Source: UBA4661 sp002405405
GTDB lineage: Bacteria; Bacteroidota; Ignavibacteria; Kapaibacteriales; UBA4661
DNA: 25,426 bases
Direction of reading: 5' to 3'
Assembly: GCA_036847245.1 (NCBI GenBank)
Contig: DAIUAL010000018.1
Location: forward strand, 1 to 25,426
Part shown: positions 8,189 through 16,331 of the stretch, one piece after another
Layout of the letters: each line of letters starts with the position of its first letter
Numbering within the stretch: position 1 is the first letter of the stretch
The notes under the pieces: generated by a model
Database searches by the model: none
What the model was told of the DNA's origin: nothing
What the model saw: only the letters and a program-made list of their open reading frames with translations
Position numbers and translations under genes: made by a program

Positions 8189-10132
8189 TCAAGAGTTTTT
8201 TGTTGTTAATGGCAGAGACAACGTAAATAGAGCACCTTTGTCTTTACCATCACTATGCACATGAATGGTTCCACCATGAATATCAACAATTTGCTTGACA
8301 ATAGACAATCCTACGCCGGTAGAAATTTCACCACCGGTAGGTGTTGCAGACAATTGCTGAAAAGGAATAAACATTTTTTTTATGTCATCCTGCGTAAGAC
8401 CTTGTCCTGTATCGCGTATGGATATAATGATTGCCGTGGGACGATGCGTGAGTGTTATATCAACGCAACCATGGGGATATGTGTATTTGAGAGCATTGCT
8501 GACAAGATTATCGAAGACTTGTCGCATTTTGTTTTCATCGCCGATATAAATGATCTCATAAAAAGGGAGCGCAGAAGCGAAATTATCTTCAATGAAATTC
8601 AGAAGAATGGATTTGGACTCAGCATGCTCAGCATAAAGTTGAACTGTATCAAGCAAAGCTTTGCGAATATCGAAAGGAGCAGGGTTTATTTTGAGTACAC
8701 TCATTTCTCTTGCGTTATCGAGTAATTCTTTGATAAGTGTTGTCATGCGCTCAACCATGAGAAGAATTTCGTTGAGCTTTTTGCGTTCTTTGGGATCTCG
8801 CTCTTTGGGGAAATGAAGCAGGTATTCCGTACTTGACATAATCGAAGTCAGTGGTGTTTTCAAATCATGCGATGCCATACGCAGAATGCTAAGTTTGAAA
8901 TCATTAGCAGAGTGTAATTCCGCATTCTTGATCTCAAGAAGTTTTTGTGCACGCCGGCTAATGCGAAAAGCAACACCCAAGACAAGGAGAACAGCAACAA
9001 TACCAATAATAATCGACAAAAGAAGTTTTTGAAGGAATGCTTGATCGCGTTCGGCTTGTTGCAATTTCAGGAGTTGAAGTTCTTTTTTGTCAAGGGTAGA
9101 AATAGCGTCCATTGTGGCTATTTTACGGATGGAAGTCGTGTTTTTTAGTTCCTCACGAATTTGGCTGGCTGTATTTGCATAAAAGTATGCTTTGTCGAAC
9201 TGACCAAGCAGAGCATACGCTTTGTGTAAGACATCGATGATTTCGAGTTCGATATGTTTTTGTTTGAATTTAAGAACAATTTCATACGCAGGTTGAGCAT
9301 AATGAATAGCCTTTTGAGGTTCTTTTTTGTTGAGAAAAGACAAACCAATAACACCTCGTATACCGGCAATCATGACAAGTAGTTCTTTTTTTTGAGCATA
9401 AAAAAGTCCAGCAAATCCATGGTGTAGTGCCTCATCATAGCGGTGGAGTTCATTAAAGCATTGTGCTAACCGCCAATGACAGACACCCATCCCCACCGAG
9501 TCCTTGATAGCTTGACGTACTGTATATGCTTGTTCATAATAATGAAGAGCTTTGCTAAAATCTTTCTGTGCTTGGCAGTTATCCCCCATTGTTCCGAGTG
9601 CATAACCTAATCCCAACGGATTATGTATCGAACTAAATAATTCGATAGCGCGGTTTGTATATTCTTCTGCTTTTGCATAGTCGCCCTGTGAACCAAACGC
9701 ATCACTCAAATTGATTAAGCTGTAGCCATACTCTTCTTGATAGCCATACTGTTCAGAAAGTTGTAGTGCCTTTAAAAAGTATTGAATTGCCTGAAAGTAA
9801 TCACCAATATTGCGATATAAAACACCAAGATACCCAAGCGCCTTGATACGAATATGATTGTAAGAGTTTTGTTCTGCAATCTGCACTGCTCGATCGGCAT
9901 ATTGAATAGCTAATTGTGGGTCATTAGCACGAAACTCCCATGCGGCTTGTACAAGCAGATCTGCTGAAACAGAATCTACTATGTTGTTAAGAAGAATATG
10001 TTTTGCTGTACTGTTGAGCGAATCTCGCAATGCTTGAGGAGTGCTTTGTGCAAAAAGATGCAGATGCCCGCAAGAAAAAAAAGAGCCAACAAAAAACCAT
10101 ATAATACATTGTCGCCGATACCACAAACTCAT
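8189..10132 (-). CDS. TPR-containing membrane sensor histidine kinase
   Basis: A 647-residue kinase starting at ATG 10132, with AGGAAA just upstream in the transcript. Residues 1-30 form a signal peptide ending near HLFAQS. About 330 residues of tetratricopeptide repeats follow (for example YFQAIQYFLKALQLSEQYG and DFSKALHYYEQAYTVRQAI), placing the sensor in the periplasm. One membrane helix lies at about 370-390 (LLLSIIIGIVAVLLVLGVAF), then a coiled linker, then HisKA with the phosphoacceptor in SHDLKTPLTSI (His422). The ATPase domain has N-box MRQVFDNLVSNALKY, G1 DTGQG (574-578) and G2 STGVGLSIVKQI. All catalytic boxes are present, so it should be active. No response regulator is adjacent, so the partner is unknown. 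TPR-type kinases of this layout are common in Bacteroidota. Confidence 0.93.
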   Translation of the reverse strand: MSLWYRRQCIIWFFVGSFFSCGHLHLFAQSTPQALRDSLNSTAKHILLNNIVDSVSADLLVQAAWEFRANDPQLAIQYADRAVQIAEQNSYNHIRIKALGYLGVLYRNIGDYFQAIQYFLKALQLSEQYGYQEEYGYSLINLSDAFGSQGDYAKAEEYTNRAIELFSSIHNPLGLGYALGTMGDNCQAQKDFSKALHYYEQAYTVRQAIKDSVGMGVCHWRLAQCFNELHRYDEALHHGFAGLFYAQKKELLVMIAGIRGVIGLSFLNKKEPQKAIHYAQPAYEIVLKFKQKHIELEIIDVLHKAYALLGQFDKAYFYANTASQIREELKNTTSIRKIATMDAISTLDKKELQLLKLQQAERDQAFLQKLLLSIIIGIVAVLLVLGVAFRISRRAQKLLEIKNAELHSANDFKLSILRMASHDLKTPLTSIMSSTEYLLHFPKERDPKERKKLNEILLMVERMTTLIKELLDNAREMSVLKINPAPFDIRKALLDTVQLYAEHAESKSILLNFIEDNFASALPFYEIIYIGDENKMRQVFDNLVSNALKYTYPHGCVDITLTHRPTAIIISIRDTGQGLTQDDIKKMFIPFQQLSATPTGGEISTGVGLSIVKQIVDIHGGTIHVHSDGKDKGALFTLSLPLTTKNS

Positions 10133-10597
10133 GATGAATTTCCTACAAAATACAGGGAACGAGGACAGTAATAAGTGTGAAGACAGTAAACCATGAACAA
10201 GCCACACTCACGATTCGGTAAATGCAATCGATGAATGCATGTGTACAGGTATAAAGAAGAATGCAAGAAGAAATGACCAGAACAAAACCAGAGCAAACAC
10301 GCACGCAAAATAATGATGGACTAAACGTAATCTACGAAATGTAAAAGTTTGTTGAGGAAATTAGAGCCGCAAAAAAACTTATTTGAATATAAAAGACTTC
10401 TTTGACTTTTAATGATTTTTGTAGTATGTTGCACATAATGTACCACACGTAAAAAGAAATAATCAATAAAGAATCATATTCGATGCCAATATACGCCAAC
10501 ATGCTAAAAGCCAACACGATTTAATTGAACTTATACCATTGAAAAAATTGCCACGACCTCTTTCCCTCTTTTTTTCACCAATTTTTAGGAAAAATAT
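10133..10597. other. Intergenic region between divergent kinase and oxidase operons
   Basis: 465 bp of AT-rich sequence with no convincing gene. It should hold promoters for both divergent units. The only candidate I can name is described separately at 10402-10430. Short frames here are unlike any protein. Confidence 0.6.
10402..10430 (+). promoter_or_regulatory. Candidate promoter for the oxidase operon
   Basis: TTGACT at 10402-10407 and TATGTT at 10425-10430 are separated by 17 bp, a sigma-70-like arrangement with an imperfect -10. It would leave a leader of about 160 bases before the small oxidase subunit. Promoters in Bacteroidota often follow a different consensus, so this is only a candidate. 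Confidence 0.25.
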
Positions 10598-10804
10598 ATG
10601 AAAACGCAGGAAGTAGGAGAAATCTTTGAGGATTTTTCGCCATTGCCTTTCGCCGATGATACCCGTCAGTCCGGTGTTGAAACAGATGATAGTCTCGATG
10701 TAGCTTTTTCCCCAAAAGGAGCATTTGCCTTCTTTGCACTGATGATGGCTCTGTACGGGATAATGTGGTTCTCGTTGTATTTCGAATTATTAAGTCGCCG
10801 ATAA
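10598..10804 (+). CDS. Cytochrome c oxidase small subunit IIa-like protein
   Basis: A 68-residue protein starting at ATG 10598 behind AGGA. The N-terminal half is acidic and polar; the C-terminal half is a single membrane helix in PKGAFAFFALMMALYGIMWF, ending in SRR. A Lys-Gly just before one transmembrane helix is the hallmark of the subunit IIa (CoxIIa) partner of ba3-type oxidases, where this peptide supplies the helix that subunit II lacks. Its place directly before subunits II and I supports this. Identity rests on context and topology rather than a strong motif, since the family is short and divergent. Confidence 0.75.
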   Translation: MKTQEVGEIFEDFSPLPFADDTRQSGVETDDSLDVAFSPKGAFAFFALMMALYGIMWFSLYFELLSRR

Positions 10805-10827
10805 GCGCAGAAGGAGGTTCTTTTTAT

Positions 10828-11319
10828 ATGGATAAGTATGAAAAATATGCCCTTGTTATTGCTGTTGCACTTTGCATGACATTTTTTGGGGCAGTTGTTT
10901 ATGCATCAACGGGTTTGGGTATTCAGTTGCCTACATGTATAACAGATGTTCCGCCGTTTAAGGTGGGTGAAATTGTCGAAAACGGCAAAAACATCAAGGT
11001 TAATGTTGTCGCAAAAATGTGGCTGTTCGATATGGGCGATGAAAACAATAATGTACTTCGTGTTCCGCAAGGCAGTACGGTAAATTTTTATCTGACATCC
11101 ACCGATGTGGTGCATGGATTTCACATCGAAGGTCGCAATGTGAATCTGATGGCAGTGCCGGGTGCTGTTACAAATTCGGTCATATATTTCGATAAAATTG
11201 GTGAATTCAATGTTACATGCCACGAATACTGTGGTATCATGCACCAACAAATGGCAGGAAAAATCATCGTCATGAGCGATGTCGATTATCAACAAATGCT
11301 GAATAATATTAAAGGTTAA
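10828..11319 (+). CDS. ba3-type cytochrome c oxidase subunit II (CuA protein)
   Basis: A 163-residue protein. The start is ATG 10828, preceded by a strong AAGGAGG at 10811-10817; frames opening earlier overlap the small subunit. One N-terminal membrane helix (residues 8-27) anchors a periplasmic cupredoxin domain. All CuA ligands are visible: His96 in VVHGFHIEG, then Cys131, Glu133, Cys135, His139 and Met142 in CHEYCGIMHQQM. It accepts electrons from cytochrome c and passes them to subunit I. The single helix (instead of two) matches the ba3 class and fits the presence of a IIa peptide upstream. Subunit I begins 4 bp after the stop, so translation is probably coupled. Confidence 0.95.
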   Translation: MDKYEKYALVIAVALCMTFFGAVVYASTGLGIQLPTCITDVPPFKVGEIVENGKNIKVNVVAKMWLFDMGDENNNVLRVPQGSTVNFYLTSTDVVHGFHIEGRNVNLMAVPGAVTNSVIYFDKIGEFNVTCHEYCGIMHQQMAGKIIVMSDVDYQQMLNNIKG

Positions 11320-11323
11320 TATC

Positions 11324-13147
11324 ATGACTACCACACACTATGCAATGACAGATATAACATCAAGCAAGGGGTTGTTCTCAGTTGATGCTTCGACTAAACG
11401 TCTTATTTTAAGCCAACTTGCCATACCAATGGCGCTCTTGGTCATAGGTATATGGGGGGGGCTTATGCAAGTCTGTTTTCGGGCAGGTGTCTTGCATGAA
11501 GATCCCGTACTGACATTGATTAAAGCTGTTGGTTTACTTGATAAAGATTACATCATGGCAGATGAATACTATCGTGGGTTAACCATGCACGGCGTGGTCA
11601 ATGCGATTGTCTTCACTACATTTTTTGCTGTTGCTTTTGGTAATATCCTCATTCCATACGCCTTGCGCAAAACATTGAACACGACGATTGCGTGGATTGG
11701 TAATGCCTTGATGCTGGTTGGCTCAGTTACTGCAGCGGGAGCAATTATTACAGGTAATGCATCTGTTCTTTACACATTCTACCCACCTCTTCAAGCACAT
11801 TGGACATTCTATGTTGGTGCGACGGTATTGGTGATCGGTTCATGGGTCAGCAGTGCGAATTGGATATCAATGTATGTTTCATGGCGCAAAGAGCACCCAA
11901 GCGAAAAAGTACCGATACCTGTTGTCGGTATGTTCACGACATTTATTGTGTGGTTCATGGCAACAATTCCGGTTGCAGTTGAAATCCTCTTTTTGCTCTT
12001 ACCTTGGACTCTTGGTTGGACAGAAGGAGTGAATGTACCCTTGGCGCGAACACTTTTTTGGTTCTTTGGTCATGCCTTAGTGTATTTTTGGCTGTTGCCT
12101 GCTTATACCATGTACTACTCAATTATGCCACGTCTTGCAGGCGGTAAACTCTTTTCCGATGGTGTTGCCCGTGCTGTTTTTATGATGTTTGTTATTCTTT
12201 CGGTACCGATTGGAGCACACCACCAATATGCTGATCCGGCGGTAAGCTCAGGGTCGAAATTGCTCCATGCTTTTTTCACCTATGGTGTGGCAATTCCGAG
12301 TTTGCTGACAGCATTCACGATGGCGGCATCTCTTGAGTACGCGGCACAGAAGCGCGGTGCAAAAGGTCTCTTTTCGTGGGTATTTAACCAGCCGTTTTTT
12401 ACCAAAGAAGTATGGCTTTTCCCGTATTTGATTGCCGGTCTCATCATTTTTATTTTCGGTGGTATTTCGGGTATTGTGAATGCTTCCTACAACATGAATA
12501 TCGTTGTCCATAACACTTCATGGATGCCGGGACATTTTCATATGACAGTTGCAGGACCGGTCTTTCTTGCCTTTTTGGGAATGTCGCTGTATTTGTTAGT
12601 GCATATCGGCGGTAAAGAGTTGCGCATGAAAAATCTCGCAATGCTTGTACCCTATTTGTGGATGATAGGCTTGTTTATTTTCTCCTCCGGTATGATGCGC
12701 GGTGGTTTGCATGGTGAACCACGCCGAACAAACTTAGGACAGACATACATGAATCCTGATAGTCCACTCTATCGACCGGAATGGAAAATCTTCGTATATA
12801 TGTCGTTGGTGGGTGGTGCTATTATGTTTTTGGCAATGGCAGTGTATTTCGTTGTGTTTTTTGGAACTCTTCTGAGTAAGAAAGTTCGTGAATCAGCTGT
12901 AGAATTTCCTCTTGCTCCGGCATTGCACAATGAACCGGTGCGCATTTTTCAAAACTTTCGACCATGGATTATTCTTGCTGTCATTATGATTGCTGTGAAT
13001 TATACTCCGGTCATTATGGATGCTCTTCGAGGAACCTATAATACCGCCCCCCCATTCAAACCTGAAAGTGCCGCTCCTTCACGCTCACAAAGTCAAGCAG
13101 TACCTGAGCAGAATGTACCCGTGTCGTCTGCTCGACAAGTTCAATAA
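11324..13147 (+). CDS. ba3-type cytochrome c oxidase subunit I (B-family haem-copper oxidase)
   Basis: A 607-residue polytopic membrane protein that reduces oxygen and pumps protons. The ligands match the Thermus ba3 pattern: His89 (low-spin haem) in YRGLTMHG, CuB His250 with the cross-linked Tyr254 in FGHALVYFWLLP, CuB His299 and His300 in GAHHQY, and haem ligands His404 and His406 in SWMPGHFHMTVAGP. The Tyr four residues after the first CuB His identifies a true oxygen reductase rather than a nitric oxide reductase. The C-terminal 35 residues (rich in Pro, Ser, Gln and Ala) form a low-complexity tail beyond the last helix. It is third in the cassette, followed after 30 bp by the SCO chaperone. 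Confidence 0.96.
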   Translation: MTTTHYAMTDITSSKGLFSVDASTKRLILSQLAIPMALLVIGIWGGLMQVCFRAGVLHEDPVLTLIKAVGLLDKDYIMADEYYRGLTMHGVVNAIVFTTFFAVAFGNILIPYALRKTLNTTIAWIGNALMLVGSVTAAGAIITGNASVLYTFYPPLQAHWTFYVGATVLVIGSWVSSANWISMYVSWRKEHPSEKVPIPVVGMFTTFIVWFMATIPVAVEILFLLLPWTLGWTEGVNVPLARTLFWFFGHALVYFWLLPAYTMYYSIMPRLAGGKLFSDGVARAVFMMFVILSVPIGAHHQYADPAVSSGSKLLHAFFTYGVAIPSLLTAFTMAASLEYAAQKRGAKGLFSWVFNQPFFTKEVWLFPYLIAGLIIFIFGGISGIVNASYNMNIVVHNTSWMPGHFHMTVAGPVFLAFLGMSLYLLVHIGGKELRMKNLAMLVPYLWMIGLFIFSSGMMRGGLHGEPRRTNLGQTYMNPDSPLYRPEWKIFVYMSLVGGAIMFLAMAVYFVVFFGTLLSKKVRESAVEFPLAPALHNEPVRIFQNFRPWIILAVIMIAVNYTPVIMDALRGTYNTAPPFKPESAAPSRSQSQAVPEQNVPVSSARQVQ

Positions 13148-13177
13148 GGCTTCTGTTCGGAGTATTCAAGGATTTCT

Positions 13178-13813
13178 ATGAAACGTTTTTTTCTAGTGTG
13201 TGGTAGCACTCTGCTGATGATCTTGCTCATCGTGGTGGGAGTTTGGAATCAAACTCCCACACAAGCAGAGTCCATCGAGGTTATTCCTCAACCATGGAAC
13301 GGAGCGCGATATGCTCTTGTGAATGACCAAGGACAAGCATTTTCTTTTCCGCGGTCAGCACATGGGAAGATTACCATTGTCGGTTTTATCTACACGCACT
13401 GCCCAGGGATCTGCCGAACCTTAACGCTACGAATGCAGGATATTGCTCATGCTACGCAAGGTGATTCTTCGCTTCAGTTGTTGTGCGTCAGTTTTGATCC
13501 GCGGCGCGATACATCGAAAACTCTGGCTGAGTATCGTTCAGCTTTTGGTGTGACAGATCAGCGGTGGCAGTTCCTGACAGGGGCAAAAAATGTTATTGAC
13601 TCGCTCTGTCGTGTAGCAGAGGTACTCCACACAGAATCATACAGCACACGCTTACCCTCAGGCGAGGAACAGTATTTTATTAATCATTCGGATGTCGTTC
13701 TGCTTCTTGATGGGCATGGTAATGTCCGCAAACGGTTCGACGATGCCAGTGCTGTGGAGAGCGAAGAATATGTCAAAGCCATTCGTGCTCTCCAAAAGGA
13801 ACTCATACCATGA
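13178..13813 (+). CDS. SCO1/SenC-family copper chaperone
   Basis: A 211-residue protein with an N-terminal membrane anchor or signal (residues 3-22) and a periplasmic thioredoxin-like domain. Copper ligands are complete: Cys75 and Cys79 in THCPGIC and His170 in INHSD. VSFDPRRDT is the typical strand after the CxxxC motif. SCO proteins deliver copper to CuA of subunit II or reduce its cysteines, so its place right after subunits II and I is functionally apt. It has its own short leader of 30 bp and is probably co-transcribed with the oxidase. Confidence 0.93.
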   Translation: MKRFFLVCGSTLLMILLIVVGVWNQTPTQAESIEVIPQPWNGARYALVNDQGQAFSFPRSAHGKITIVGFIYTHCPGICRTLTLRMQDIAHATQGDSSLQLLCVSFDPRRDTSKTLAEYRSAFGVTDQRWQFLTGAKNVIDSLCRVAEVLHTESYSTRLPSGEEQYFINHSDVVLLLDGHGNVRKRFDDASAVESEEYVKAIRALQKELIP

Positions 13814-13975
13814 GTGTTATGTTCTGACTGGAAAGATCATATCATGATTAATCCGTACATAAAATTTATTCAAAAGTTTACACAGAAATCCGGCTCATGT
13901 AGATGTGTCAAGTTGCAATTTGTAATGCCGTAGTTGCCGAATGCACATCGCTTTTTTCACTTTTTTCTTACTGTT

Positions 13976-14443
13976 ATGAATTATTCTGTTGTTGCCTGCT
14001 TACGGAAATACACCACAAAAGCCCTTTTGGTGGCTTTCGGTGTTGTGTCGATGAGCAATTATGCTTTTTCTCAAGACAAAGCAAAGGGCGAAAAAACATA
14101 CAAGGCGTATTGCCAAACTTGTCATCAAGCCAATGGACAAGGAACACCGGGTGTGTATCCCCCATTGGCAAAATCAGACTACTTGACTTCTCAGCCGAAG
14201 GATAAAGTTATTCAGTCGGTGGTTTATGGATTGTCGGGAGAAATCACTGTCAATGGCAAAAAATATAATGGTGTAATGAACCCACTGCCTTCAAACTATA
14301 CCGATAAAGATGTTGCCGATGTTGTAAGTTATATCTATGGTTCATGGGGCAACAGTGGTACTGCAGTAACAGAAGCAGACGTAAAGGCAGCGAAAGCAAG
14401 CTATAAAAAGCCCGAAGGTGGTGGTCGCAGACGCAAAGGGTAA
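13976..14443 (+). CDS. Exported class I cytochrome c (single haem)
   Basis: A 155-residue protein starting at ATG 13976; a TTG at 13934 is the only upstream alternative and is less likely. A signal peptide ends near YAFSQ. Haem attaches at Cys46, Cys49 and His50 (YCQTCHQANGQG), and Met101 in NGVMNPLP is the sixth ligand. The family-typical YTDKDVADVVSYIYGSWGN helix follows. The tail is strongly basic (KKPEGGGRRRKG), which could aid docking on the membrane or the oxidase. It sits 162 bp after the SCO gene and is the likely electron donor to the CuA subunit. The preceding gap may contain its own promoter; no clear one is visible. Confidence 0.93.
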   Translation: MNYSVVACLRKYTTKALLVAFGVVSMSNYAFSQDKAKGEKTYKAYCQTCHQANGQGTPGVYPPLAKSDYLTSQPKDKVIQSVVYGLSGEITVNGKKYNGVMNPLPSNYTDKDVADVVSYIYGSWGNSGTAVTEADVKAAKASYKKPEGGGRRRKG

Positions 14444-14470
14444 AAGATTTGATAAGCACACAAATGAAAC

Positions 14471-14513
14471 AAAAAAGGCGATACTCAATTCGAGCATCGC
14501 CTTTGTTTTTTTT
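14471..14513. terminator. Bidirectional terminator between convergent genes
   Basis: GGCGATACTC (14477-14486) and GAGCATCGCC (14492-14501) pair with one mismatch around a short AATTC loop. Six As precede the stem and a T-rich run follows, so it can stop the cytochrome c transcript on + and the PstS-like transcript on -. Confidence 0.88.
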
Positions 14514-14541
14514 ATGCGATGATATAGGATTTATGCAGCCA

Positions 14542-15000
14542 TTAGTCGATCTGTTTTTTACCGTCGATGGTAACGACTTTAGCCGATCCGGCACTAGTTG
14601 CAGCCACGAAACCAATGGCTCCGGGCGTTTTGGCGACAAATGCTGCGACATCATCATCTGACTCAAAAGTCGCCGGTGGTTTTAGACCATCATTCATCAT
14701 GCGTTTCAAAATAGCCGCTTGACACTCGCTATATTTTTTGCCGAGAGCATCATAGAATTTTTTGCGTGTAGGAGTTTCAGACTTATAGGTAACAATCGTG
14801 ATGTTCGTGCCATTAGAGAATTTGGTCACATCGCCGGTGAAGATACCCTTTAAATCGCCCATTGATAAGCTTGATACAGAATTTGCCTTGTTAACAATTA
14901 TGCTGACTTGTGCCATTGCTGTTGTTGGGCATACCAAGCATAGCACAACCAAGGCAAAGCCAATACAAGCAATACGGTATTGTCGAGGAGAATGGTACAT
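14542..15000 (-). CDS. Small PstS-like periplasmic substrate-binding protein
   Basis: A 152-residue exported protein starting at ATG 15000. A signal peptide (IACIGFALVVLCLVCPTTAMA) precedes VSIIVNKANSVSSLSMGDLKGIF and then KFSNGTNITIV, the pattern of the short PstS-like (phosphate-binding-like) domain. GAIGFVAA near the C-terminus is the typical second-lobe segment. At about 130 mature residues it is roughly half the size of a full PstS, as in the many small phosphate-binding-like proteins of unknown ligand. No PstC, PstA or PstB is nearby. It follows the porin-like gene by 37 bp and is probably in the same transcript, so the pair may act together at the cell envelope. Phosphate is the default guess only. 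Confidence 0.82.
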   Translation of the reverse strand: MYHSPRQYRIACIGFALVVLCLVCPTTAMAQVSIIVNKANSVSSLSMGDLKGIFTGDVTKFSNGTNITIVTYKSETPTRKKFYDALGKKYSECQAAILKRMMNDGLKPPATFESDDDVAAFVAKTPGAIGFVAATSAGSAKVVTIDGKKQID

Positions 15001-15037
15001 ATTATTAGACAATAAAAAAAGTACAACAAAAGGCAAA

Positions 15038-16144
15038 TTAGAAACTGACTACGGCACTCATACCAAGCGATTGATAAGTCGGTCGTGTTGCAGTGTTGAA
15101 AAGGTGATGACTGATTTCTGCTTTTAGCAAAATACGATCAGATGGACGAAAATTTACACCTGCATCAACACTAGTTTGAGCTTTGTTCACATATGACGAT
15201 GAGGGATTGTTGGTTGAAAAAGACTCTATTCCGGCAAAAACTAGCCACCGCTCATTGACATCGTAACCGAGAGATGCGAAGAAAAAATTATCAGTGTGTT
15301 CGGTATAGTTGCGGGCGTTAAATCCAGTTGACCCGGCTAGGGCAGAAAATGAGCGAGCAGCATTAACATATTCACCGATTAAGGTAAAGTTTCCTAGCTT
15401 AAATGTACCATCAACAGCAATCAATGTAGAGTTTCGTTGCGCCTGATTATCGACTGCTACGATATTGTTAAATACCGGGGAAATGCCAACAGTAATATAT
15501 TCACTACGAACAGCTAAGCGCCCACCAAACTTCTTCGTACTGCTCAGATCATACTGAAATCCGTTTACATTTTCAGTATTGCCTACATATGCGCCATAGT
15601 CCAACTTAACACCACTTGTAAGAGGTAATGCTCCGGATACCATTAATCCATTACTAAATTCTGATCGCATACCTTCGATTTCATCAGAAGTAAGTCCGGT
15701 TTCCTCATATGGCATGGGGCGAAATACCATCCAATATAATGCGGGGCGTGAATGGACAGCATTGAAAAAGCCGAACGGACATAAGGTACGACCAATACGT
15801 AAGCCAAATTCATCGCTAGGGCGATACTCTACCCATGCTTGGTGAGCATGAAACATAATTTGATTAGCCGGACCACTTTCAGCTTGAAAAGTAAACTCAA
15901 CAAAGTACTTCCAATCGCTTGCGACATTACCGGAGAAGTACAAGTTTGCTTGTTGGAGTAAAAAGGTTGCTTTGAGATTGCCATTTGATAAGTACGGTGC
16001 ATTGTTTTTAGTAAAGCCATAAAAATTGGTTGCAATGTTCCCAAAGATATTGAGTTTGAATTCGTCATCCTGAGCCAATACGTCAGATACAGAAAATATA
16101 AGGAATGCTACGAGCAATCCAAAAGAGCGAAAAGAATATTTCAT
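15038..16144 (-). CDS. Outer-membrane beta-barrel protein, phosphate-selective porin O/P-like
   Basis: A 368-residue protein starting at ATG 16144 (GGAA lies about 10 bases upstream). A signal peptide ends near DVLAQ. The mature chain is alternating beta-strands with aromatic residues, including YFVEFTFQAESG, HQAWVEYRPSDEFGLRIGR and a C-terminal strand ending in Phe (GMSAVVSF), the outer-membrane assembly signal. FGLRIGRTLCPFGFFN resembles the early strands of porin O/P-like proteins. It precedes the PstS-like gene in one transcript, which supports anion or phosphate passage, though substrate is not readable from sequence. Annotation as porin is solid; selectivity is inference. Confidence 0.82.
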   Translation of the reverse strand: MKYSFRSFGLLVAFLIFSVSDVLAQDDEFKLNIFGNIATNFYGFTKNNAPYLSNGNLKATFLLQQANLYFSGNVASDWKYFVEFTFQAESGPANQIMFHAHQAWVEYRPSDEFGLRIGRTLCPFGFFNAVHSRPALYWMVFRPMPYEETGLTSDEIEGMRSEFSNGLMVSGALPLTSGVKLDYGAYVGNTENVNGFQYDLSSTKKFGGRLAVRSEYITVGISPVFNNIVAVDNQAQRNSTLIAVDGTFKLGNFTLIGEYVNAARSFSALAGSTGFNARNYTEHTDNFFFASLGYDVNERWLVFAGIESFSTNNPSSSYVNKAQTSVDAGVNFRPSDRILLKAEISHHLFNTATRPTYQSLGMSAVVSF

Positions 16145-16331
16145 AGTGGGTATTCCGAATGAGTAAGAAATGCTGTGAATACATGCTATAAGCAAAACAA
16201 GGCGAAGTTTGCCGGCTGCAATGATGATATAAGTCGTGATTTAATAAATATTAGTTTGACATTTGTCGAGTATTCAACACACAATCAGTGCAACGCACGA
16301 CATAGCATAGGCTTAGGACAAGATGGAGTAA

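Noticed and set aside
8255..8725. Plus-strand open frame of about 156 codons
   Set aside because: It is a shadow of the kinase ATPase domain on the other strand.
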